Shown one piece after another: positions 1 to 5,309 of a stretch of 9,399 nt of DNA. Under the pieces are notes generated by a model, which saw only the letters and a list, made by a program, of their open reading frames with translations, was not told where the DNA came from and searched no databases. This DNA comes from Candidatus Latescibacterota bacterium (GTDB lineage Bacteria > Krumholzibacteriota > Krumholzibacteriia > Krumholzibacteriales > WJIX01). The stretch lies in the NCBI GenBank assembly GCA_030643145.1, contig DAOWMJ010000070.1:1-9399 (forward strand), given 5' to 3'. Made by a program: the position numbers and the translations under genes. Each line of letters opens with the position of its first letter. Position 1 is the stretch's first letter.

Positions 1-243
1 TCATTATCGTATGGTTAATTTTGCTCTTGATCAGGCCTTTTTATTTCTGGAGAGTGCTGTAAATGTATTGATATTTGCCCGGTTGGAGCTATACATGAAA
101 ATCCGGAAGATTTCAATCTGGATAAGTGACTCGCTCAACTTAGGAGGTTTTCAAAAAGTAAAAAATTGAATACGATGATTTGTGGTTTATGTGTAAATAT
201 ATGTGAAGGAAAGATAGAAAAATCATATAAAAGGGAAAATTAA
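1..243 (+). pseudogene. decayed 4Fe-4S ferredoxin-like remnant, cut by the left edge
   Basis: Reading frame 1 contains two iron-sulfur half motifs. The first is CCKCIDICPVGAI (55-93), with the CxxCxxxCP spacing and the PVGAI tail of bacterial 2[4Fe-4S] ferredoxins. The second is CGLCVNICEGK (181-213), again CxxCxxxC. The same frame is broken by TAA at 16, TGA at 28 and TGA at 127, and ends with TAA at 241, four bases before the next gene. In both motifs the residue where the leading cysteine of CxxCxxCxxxC should lie is Ser or Thr. Two such motifs with ferredoxin-like spacing in one frame are unlikely by chance, so I read this as the 3' end of a broken iron-sulfur protein. The 5' part is outside the window. 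A chance origin or sequencing errors cannot be excluded. Confidence 0.42.
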
Positions 244-247
244 AACT

Positions 248-1159
248 ATGAAAGCCATTGAAAAGATAACTTATTCGATATGGGAGCTAAAGGAAGAAAT
301 CAGAAAAAACCCGGACAATTACGACGCGGGAAGAGAACTCCTGAGCTATTTTCTCAAAAGCAGGTCATATATAGAAAGAAAGCATAATATTCCCGAGGGA
401 GAGAGAAGTTTTTTGCTTCTTCAAGACCACAAAGCCCCTGCCTGTATGCTTATACATGGCGCTGGTGGAAATCCCGCCGAAATGAGGGGATTGGGCGACT
501 ATCTCTATAATCTTGGATTTACTGTTTACGCTATAAGGTTGCCGCTCACGATAACTGGTGGTAATAAAGGGTTTAAAGATTATCTGCGGTATTTGTTTCG
601 TCGTAACCGGGACTATGATAGAACAAAAAGAAGAGCTACGAACAGAAATACATGGAGCGCTTGTCTTCCTGAATCCGAAATTGCTCTGGACACACTAATC
701 GATTATTCCGCTGATACGGCTGTTATAGGATTTAGTTTTGGCGGACTGATAGCCCTGAATCTGATGAGAAAATACAATCTTGACAAAACTGTTTTGATTT
801 CCCCCGCCCTTTTCCCCAGGGATCGCGGGAATCTTCTTTTCCGCTTCATGTTGAAATGTGCCCCCCGATTGGCGAAACAGATTGATCCCGTGAAATATAC
901 AATATTTGAATTTATCCAACAGACCAGATCACGGATAAAGACAATTAATCAGCCTTTTCTGGCTATTCAGTCGATCAATGATCCTGTACTTTCACTTAAG
1001 GGTTATGCCTTTTTAAAACGCCGTTCGACAAGTAAAAAATCGGAGTTTGTTCTCATAGAAAAAGGAGAACATCTTCTTGTCAAAGGGGATAATTCCGAAG
1101 AGGTATTCAAACTCATCGGCAAATTTTTAAGAAAAACTCAATCTCTCAGGTTATTTTAA
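248..1159 (+). CDS. alpha/beta hydrolase (serine carboxylesterase/lipase-like), 303 aa
   Basis: A probable cytoplasmic serine hydrolase of the alpha/beta-hydrolase fold, closest in style to bacterial carboxylesterases and monoacylglycerol lipases. The substrate cannot be read from sequence. Visible signatures are the oxyanion-hole strand MLIHGAGG (HGAGG at 70-74), the nucleophile elbow GFSFGG (161-166, Ser163), a late-strand acid in SINDPVLS (Asp245) and the C-terminal catalytic His in KGEHLL (His274). The triad is therefore complete and in canonical order. The first ~60 residues form a charged, probably helical extension before the core. A basic insert (about 105-135, rich in Arg/Lys/Tyr) lies where many esterases carry a lid. 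No signal peptide is seen. ATG 248 has only a weak upstream purine stretch (AAAAGGGA, about 8-13 bases away). The 3' end overlaps the convergent gene by 14 bases. The hydrolase assignment is firm; the specificity is not. Confidence 0.9.
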   Translation: MKAIEKITYSIWELKEEIRKNPDNYDAGRELLSYFLKSRSYIERKHNIPEGERSFLLLQDHKAPACMLIHGAGGNPAEMRGLGDYLYNLGFTVYAIRLPLTITGGNKGFKDYLRYLFRRNRDYDRTKRRATNRNTWSACLPESEIALDTLIDYSADTAVIGFSFGGLIALNLMRKYNLDKTVLISPALFPRDRGNLLFRFMLKCAPRLAKQIDPVKYTIFEFIQQTRSRIKTINQPFLAIQSINDPVLSLKGYAFLKRRSTSKKSEFVLIEKGEHLLVKGDNSEEVFKLIGKFLRKTQSLRLF

Positions 1160-1919
1160 AACTGAAAGAAGGATCAATTTCGACGATTTCATCAGCCACT
1201 TGCTTCAGGGCTTTTTTAAGAGATTCTGATTCGTTTCTTTGATATTCAGAGTAAATATCGAGAAATTTGTCATGTAGTTTTCTGAGTTTGTCGTTCTTAC
1301 TGAATTTCAGGATTGAGCGCTCGAAATGATACATTTCGCCTGTTGTTATCTTTTTGTGAAAGTTAAAGTATCCACCTTTCAATACAGAAAGAGTCCTCAC
1401 ATAATTTTCGAATCCACGTGCCAGTTTGCCAAGTATGTCTCCGATCGCAGATTTTCCGCTTGAGGTTTTGTAGAGGTATGATTGTGCCAGCGCATAGTAC
1501 ATTTCACCTCTCCCGATATAGGTTTTTGAGGGAAGATTCATGTGCGTTTTTGAACCGGGTTTCATACGTTTTGGGTTATTAAATATCCCGAGAGATATGA
1601 GCAGGAAATCGGCGTTCGATTTGTAAGCCAGGTATTTCTCGCGCGGGTCAGAAATATTTTTTAGAAGTTCATTCAAGGTCTGATCGTAAGGGGTTACATA
1701 CTTTTTAATTCTTTGATGATGTTGCGAATCTGAAAGTGATGTAAGCAGATTTGCAATATAGATATTTACATCTTCATCATAGAAGAGCTCATTTGTTGGG
1801 AAATTACTGTCAATTCGGCTGTATAGAAAATTGTTCATCATATAGAAATATGCGGGCTGTTGCTTTGTAAAAACATGATTATTATCTATCTTTGTGTAGT
1901 TGGTCGAGGTGATCGACAT
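1146..1919 (-). CDS. conserved-looking protein of unknown function, 257 aa
   Basis: I do not recognise this family. It is a soluble, probably all-helical protein with no signal peptide or membrane segment. Its C-terminal half is rich in Lys and Tyr. Segments that look constrained are YKSNADFLLISLGIF (99-113), YIGRGEMYYALAQSYL (134-149) and LARGFENYVRTLSVLKGGYF (166-185). A charged coiled-coil-like helix follows (about 205-247). TSSGKSA (152-158) is not a Walker A motif. The ATG at 1919 is supported by a GGAG ribosome site (1925-1928, minus strand) five bases upstream. A sigma-54-type promoter lies 50-67 bases upstream, with a core almost identical to that of the chemosensory-like operon on the plus strand. 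This suggests shared regulation. The stop (TGA) falls inside the last codons of the convergent hydrolase gene. That this is a real gene is well supported by promoter, ribosome site and length. Confidence 0.8.
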   Translation of the reverse strand: MSITSTNYTKIDNNHVFTKQQPAYFYMMNNFLYSRIDSNFPTNELFYDEDVNIYIANLLTSLSDSQHHQRIKKYVTPYDQTLNELLKNISDPREKYLAYKSNADFLLISLGIFNNPKRMKPGSKTHMNLPSKTYIGRGEMYYALAQSYLYKTSSGKSAIGDILGKLARGFENYVRTLSVLKGGYFNFHKKITTGEMYHFERSILKFSKNDKLRKLHDKFLDIYSEYQRNESESLKKALKQVADEIVEIDPSFSFKIT

Positions 1920-1968
1920 AATTGCTCCGTTGCCAAACCTAAAAGATGTTTTTCCTGTGGGGGCAAAA

Positions 1969-1986
1969 TTGCAAGCATTATGCCAT
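1969..1986 (-). promoter_or_regulatory. sigma-54 (-24/-12) promoter for the unknown 257-aa gene
   Basis: Read on the minus strand, the sequence is ATGGCATAATGCTTGCAA. The -24 GG (1984-1983) and -12 GC (1972-1971) are separated by exactly ten bases, as sigma-54 RNA polymerase requires. The match to TGGCAC-N5-TTGCA is strong. Transcription would start near 1960, giving a leader of about 40 bases before the ATG at 1919. TGGCATAAT-N2-TTGC is shared with the operon promoter at 3197. Sigma-54 promoters need an AAA+ activator, which is not in this window. Confidence 0.7.
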
Positions 1987-2014
1987 TTGGAGAAATATAT
2001 TATTAAAGAAGTCC

Positions 2015-2043
2015 TTGAATGAATCGTTACAATCTGTTAGCAT
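2015..2043 (+). promoter_or_regulatory. possible sigma-70 promoter for the nitrilase gene
   Basis: TTGAAT (2015-2020) and TAGCAT (2038-2043) are separated by 17 bases. Each matches the -35 and -10 consensus at four of six positions. Transcription would begin near 2050, leaving a leader of about 90 bases that contains the inverted repeat at 2064-2086. The match is moderate and the surrounding DNA is AT-rich, so this is only a candidate. Confidence 0.35.
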
Positions 2044-2063
2044 ATTTTTTTAATCGAGATTTG

Positions 2064-2086
2064 CAGAAATTTAGAATTAATTTCTG
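2064..2086 (+). repeat. 8-bp perfect inverted repeat in the nitrilase leader (possible operator or hairpin)
   Basis: CAGAAATT (2064-2071), a seven-base spacer, then AATTTCTG (2079-2086). The arms are perfectly complementary. The repeat lies just downstream of the candidate -10 and 54 bases before the start codon. No T-run follows, so it is not an intrinsic terminator. It could be a repressor site or a leader RNA hairpin. Confidence 0.4.
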
Positions 2087-2140
2087 GATATTGCCCAGTT
2101 TCAATGAGGAAACAATCAGAATTAAGCAAGGAGTAACGAT

Positions 2141-2938
2141 ATGAGGGTTGGATTTTTGCAGATGCGCTGTAAGTTCGGGGATGTTAAAAAGAATGTAAAA
2201 AGAGCTGTGAATTTGTTAAGTAAGGTTAATAACGCGACTGTGGTTCTTCCAGAGTTGTTTAATACGGGGTATCTATTCAAGAATAAAAAAGAACTTGCTT
2301 CACTTGCCGAAAGTGTGCCGGATGGATTTACAACCAAGCAGATCAAAAAAGTAGCAAAGAAAAACAATCTGAATATTGTTTTTGGTATTGCCCAAAAAGT
2401 GAAGAAGGAGATATATAATACAGCTGTGTTTGTCGATTCAAAGGGTAATATAGATTCATATCGTAAAATACATCTTTTTGATCGAGAGAAACTCCTTTTT
2501 AATCACGGGAAAGTTTTGAAGGTTAAATCAACAGACGAAGGGAAACTCGGATTCATGATCTGCTTCGACTGGATTTTTCCCGAGGCCGCTCGTACCCTGA
2601 CTCTTAAAGGAGCCCAAATATTATGTCATCCCAGCAATCTTGTATTACCATACGGACAGAAAGCGATGATTACCAGATGTATTGAAAACAGAGTTTTTGC
2701 GATAACCGCTAACAGAATAGGTATTGAACGCAGGGGGCCTGTACGTATTGAATTCACGGGCAAGAGTCAGATTGTCAGCCCCGAAGGGGAAATTCTGGTT
2801 TCCGTCGGCGACCGTAGCGAATCTTTAAAGGTTATTGAAATCGATATTAATAGGGCTGATAATAAAAATCTGAATGTAAATAACAATGTGATTGAAGATA
2901 GATTTCCTTCTTGTTATTCGGTAATTACCAATAAATAA
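2141..2938 (+). CDS. nitrilase-superfamily carbon-nitrogen hydrolase (amidase), 265 aa
   Basis: A cytoplasmic hydrolase of non-peptide C-N bonds (amide or N-carbamoyl substrates) of the nitrilase superfamily. The family uses a Glu-Lys-Cys triad, and all three residues are in place: Glu38 in VVLPELFNTGY, Lys109 in YRKIHLFD and Cys141 in MICFDWIFPE. Further family signatures are the HPSNLVLPY segment (163-171), RCIENRVFAITANRIG (179-194) after the nucleophile, and the SQIVSPEGEIL strand (209-219). Length (265 aa) is normal for a stand-alone member. The pattern fits omega-amidase or N-carbamoylputrescine-amidase-like enzymes, but true nitrile hydrolysis is unlikely and the substrate is unresolved. 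ATG 2141 has a clear AAGGAG (2128-2133) seven bases upstream. The gene stands alone, divergent from the unknown minus-strand gene and followed by a 365-base spacer. No terminator is evident. Confidence 0.93.
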   Translation: MRVGFLQMRCKFGDVKKNVKRAVNLLSKVNNATVVLPELFNTGYLFKNKKELASLAESVPDGFTTKQIKKVAKKNNLNIVFGIAQKVKKEIYNTAVFVDSKGNIDSYRKIHLFDREKLLFNHGKVLKVKSTDEGKLGFMICFDWIFPEAARTLTLKGAQILCHPSNLVLPYGQKAMITRCIENRVFAITANRIGIERRGPVRIEFTGKSQIVSPEGEILVSVGDRSESLKVIEIDINRADNKNLNVNNNVIEDRFPSCYSVITNK

Positions 2939-3196
2939 ACAAGAAACCAACCTTTGTCTGATACCCGCATACATATGGCGATTGACACAGTCTGGATTTC
3001 TTCGCCACTATAAATTGTGAGTAAGTATTTTGCGTCTGTATATCGTAGAATGAGGTTTAGGGCAGGCAAACAAACCGGTATTTTTTTTTCGCAAAACGCA
3101 CTGTATTGAAATATAACTATTCCTTTTAATCCTTTCTTTTTCCTCGAAATCCCTTATCAGGGACTAATGGGCAGGCATTTTCACGTACTTAAAGCC
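2939..3196. other. intergenic spacer with short direct repeat, no gene recognised
   Basis: No convincing coding sequence lies between the nitrilase and the sigma-54 promoter. The spacer contains a nine-base direct repeat, GGGCAGGCA (3060-3068 and 3169-3177). The second copy is 19 bases before the -24 element. There is also a consensus-like TTGACA (2982-2987) whose only -10 partner, TATAAA (3009-3014), is 21 bases away. A run of nine T (3081-3089) has no adequate stem, and a four-pair hairpin sits at 3150-3163. A sigma-54 promoter normally has activator sites about 80-150 bases upstream, so this region probably holds them, but I cannot define them. Confidence 0.4.
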
Positions 3197-3213
3197 TTGG
3201 CATAATCTTTGCG
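3197..3213 (+). promoter_or_regulatory. sigma-54 (-24/-12) promoter of the chemosensory-like operon
   Basis: TTGGCATAATCTTTGCG has the -24 GG at 3199-3200 and the -12 GC at 3211-3212 with exactly ten bases between. It matches the TTGGCA and TTGC halves of the sigma-54 consensus. Transcription would start near 3224, giving an 80-base leader before the GTG at 3304. The core TGGCATAAT-N2-TTGC repeats that of the minus-strand promoter at 1969-1986. Expression is expected to need an enhancer-binding activator. Confidence 0.78.
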
Positions 3214-3265
3214 GAAAAGTCTTGTGAAATTGCAGCATGAATACCTTTAATCTTCAAGGAGATAA

Positions 3266-3304
3266 TTGATAGGCAATATTATTGTGTGTCAAAGGAGAGA
3301 ATAG
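3266..3304 (+). other. possible 12-codon leader ORF overlapping the MCP-like start
   Basis: TTG 3266 opens a 12-residue frame (MIGNIIVCQRRE) that ends in TAG at 3302-3304. Its last base is the first base of the proposed GTG start (TAGTG). AAGGAG at 3256-3261 lies only four bases before the TTG, which is close for a ribosome site. The frame could couple translation, or this may be a chance purine-rich leader. It is included because it explains the otherwise orphan AAGGAG. Confidence 0.15.
3291..3297 (+). promoter_or_regulatory. ribosome binding site that places the MCP-like start at GTG 3304
   Basis: AAAGGAG ends six bases before GTG 3304, ideal spacing. The in-frame GTG at 3286 lies upstream of this site, and its nearest purine box (AAGGAG, 3256-3261) is 24 bases away. 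The downstream GTG is therefore the better start. Confidence 0.6.
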
Positions 3305-5301
3305 TGAGAAGAAAAAAGAAAAATCCAGTTTTAACTTCACCATGGAAGATTGGGCTGGTTGTTGTTTTGTTGCTTTTAATTTCAAATTCCGGAGTCGGTT
3401 ATTACATTATCAGTCAATATAATGTCGATCTTAAGTGGATTAGTAGCAGCAGCAATGTCTTGGGAATTGATTCGTCCGTGTTTTTCAAAGAGGTATTCCC
3501 ACTGGTTGTGTCTGTTATTCTTTGCTCTCTCTTTTCATATTTTATTATCGCTTCGGCGGTAAGAAGATATAGGTACTATGTTGATTCAGGGCAGGATTAC
3601 CGTAAGATGATATCTCTCGCGGACAGTATAGATGATCTTACCAATCCGGCCCAGATTGCGCGTCTATCAAACTATCCTGAACTTCAGATGATTCTAAGAA
3701 ATTATGGAGACAAAATTAGGGAAATATCAAGTGAGATAAATCTAAAAGGGGAACAATTTGCCTCTGATGAATTTGAGATAGAAATTGATTCCCTGCTTTC
3801 CGGGAAACCTGTTCTGCAGTCAGTCGCGGAAGAAAAATGGTGGACAGGGATTGTAAAGAAACTCAACGATGAATTCAGGGAAAAAGATAAGGTTACAGAG
3901 AGACAGGCGAAGATTGTGGAGGATGAAAGAAGGAAAACCGCTGAGGTTACCCTTTCATTTGGAAAGGTTATTGAATATACGAATGAAGCAATGGAAAACC
4001 TTTCAGATATTACATCAGTAATGACAAACGCGCGAGAGAACCTTCAAAATATTGATAAAGAATCGGCAGGAGATGGGGTAGAAGCAACACGACAAATTGA
4101 CAGTGATCTGAAATCCGCACTTTCTAACATGAATAAATCACTGGATAAACTTGAAGATGGCGGCATAGGCATGCGTGAATTTTCCGAGAGGAATAATGGA
4201 TTAGCGCTGAATATTGCTTTGCTGGCTGCGCGCGGAAATATCAAGGAAAATGATCTGGCAAGTTTTGCCGAGAAAGTCAGAGGGACGGCTGAGCAATTTA
4301 ACAAACTTGGTAATACCGTAATAAATCTATCCAGAAATTTGAACAAGGATTATCAGGTATTTAAATCATGGATAGTAAACGGGAATACGGGAATTGATTC
4401 CGGCCGCCCGGGCGCTGAAAAAACAATTACTCAAATTGCCGACAGCGTGGAGGAAAGCAGAGAAAGATTGGAAAATAATCTAGGTAATCTTAAAGATGGC
4501 CTTGAAAGTATTAATTTGGTTCTGCGGAATAAAGTTGAATACAACAGTAAAGTTACAGTGAATAAAGAAGATGAATATTATGATGTTTCTGAAAAAAGAG
4601 AAGCTCAAGAGGAAATTGGGCAACCCGACGGTGATAAAGAGCATGATTCTAAAGAGAAATTAGTAGTCAATCATGGGAGTACTTGGGATTCTAAGAATCT
4701 TGAGAAAGAGTCATTTAAGGATGCCACTTTATCACAAGACAATGGTAATGAAGAGGATGAGGTAAAATCCGGAAAACAGGAAGTAAGTCTTGGTAGTTTT
4801 AAAGATAATGTACAGTTGTCAGCACCTCAAGAGAAAAAGGATTCAGCACTCGATACTGGCAAGGATCTGGATGTTGCTGGAAATCCGGATCTAAAAGAGG
4901 AAGAAATTACTGATGAATCCTGGGCCTCTTTAAATGTTCGCCGAGGCGAGAATAATTCCATTCCGGAAGATATTGATGTTGAGTTCAGGGAAGACGGAAT
5001 TGGAGATGTCATGGGAGATTCTGAAGAAGAACAAAAGCCTATTGCCGTAGACGAATCCGTTAGCGATAAATTTTCCGCACATGAAAGAGCGGGGGATCGT
5101 GAACAGTCTGAGGGGGATGGGCTTGGAATAGAAATTGCCTACAGGAAACATCTGGATAAGTCTGTAAGTCGGCAGTTGAAAACGCCATTGGCAGATACAG
5201 GCGTAAATGAGAAAAGTGTAAACGTAAACAACGACGGACCTATTGTTGATCTGTTTGAACTAGGAGCAGTTGAAATTGAATCTGCTGAAGCCCGGCAGTG
5301 A
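3304..5301 (+). CDS. divergent methyl-accepting chemotaxis-like membrane protein with long acidic tail, 665 aa
   Basis: A predicted inner-membrane signalling protein related to chemoreceptors. Residue numbers here count from the longer GTG 3286 start. A basic N-terminus precedes TM1 (about 21-42). A loop of roughly 27 residues follows, far too short for a normal periplasmic sensor domain, and then TM2 (about 70-92). Residues 95-295 are charged and helical, suggesting coiled coil. The segment EFSERNNGLALNIALLAARG (298-317) followed by FAEKVRGTAE (327-336) aligns with the MCP hairpin tip (canonically E.TN.LALNA.IEAARAGE and FAVVA.EVR.LAE), but several core positions differ. Coiled coil returns to about 415. 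The last ~245 residues are acidic, low-complexity and probably disordered, ending in a hydrophobic patch, VDLFELGAVEIE (654-665). It heads the operon, 84 bases after the sigma-54 -24 region, and lies next to a CheA-like partner eight bases downstream. It probably nucleates a signalling array; the input is unknown. Confidence 0.8.
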   Translation: MRRKKKNPVLTSPWKIGLVVVLLLLISNSGVGYYIISQYNVDLKWISSSSNVLGIDSSVFFKEVFPLVVSVILCSLFSYFIIASAVRRYRYYVDSGQDYRKMISLADSIDDLTNPAQIARLSNYPELQMILRNYGDKIREISSEINLKGEQFASDEFEIEIDSLLSGKPVLQSVAEEKWWTGIVKKLNDEFREKDKVTERQAKIVEDERRKTAEVTLSFGKVIEYTNEAMENLSDITSVMTNARENLQNIDKESAGDGVEATRQIDSDLKSALSNMNKSLDKLEDGGIGMREFSERNNGLALNIALLAARGNIKENDLASFAEKVRGTAEQFNKLGNTVINLSRNLNKDYQVFKSWIVNGNTGIDSGRPGAEKTITQIADSVEESRERLENNLGNLKDGLESINLVLRNKVEYNSKVTVNKEDEYYDVSEKREAQEEIGQPDGDKEHDSKEKLVVNHGSTWDSKNLEKESFKDATLSQDNGNEEDEVKSGKQEVSLGSFKDNVQLSAPQEKKDSALDTGKDLDVAGNPDLKEEEITDESWASLNVRRGENNSIPEDIDVEFREDGIGDVMGDSEEEQKPIAVDESVSDKFSAHERAGDREQSEGDGLGIEIAYRKHLDKSVSRQLKTPLADTGVNEKSVNVNNDGPIVDLFELGAVEIESAEARQ

Positions 5302-5309
5302 GGTGAAAA

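Noticed and set aside
127..129. TGA 127 as selenocysteine joining two iron-sulfur motifs
   Set aside because: The same frame also has TAA at 16, which cannot be recoded that way, and I see no convincing SECIS-like hairpin right after the TGA.
1446..1466. Walker A-like TSSGKSA in the unknown protein
   Set aside because: It lacks the GxxxxGK[ST] pattern and there is no Walker B strand.
1957..1973. Plus-strand sigma-54-like GTGGGGGCAAAATTGCA toward the nitrilase
   Set aside because: GG-N10-GC spacing is right and TTGCA is good, but the -24 half is TGGGGG, a poor match, and it overlaps the clearly better minus-strand site.
2982..3014. Sigma-70 promoter TTGACA...TATAAA before the operon
   Set aside because: The spacer is 21 bases, outside the normal 16-19 range, and a strong sigma-54 site lies downstream nearer the gene.
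3081..3089. Run of nine T as an intrinsic terminator after the nitrilase
   Set aside because: Only the six-base palindrome ACCGGT precedes it, with no loop, so there is no stem capable of terminating transcription.
3150..3163. Hairpin TCCC-TTATCA-GGGA
   Set aside because: Four base pairs with no T-run; too short to call a terminator or operator.
3286..3303. GTG 3286 as start of the MCP-like gene
   Set aside because: The AAAGGAG ribosome site lies inside this stretch and points to GTG 3304; the upstream purine box is 24 bases away from 3286.
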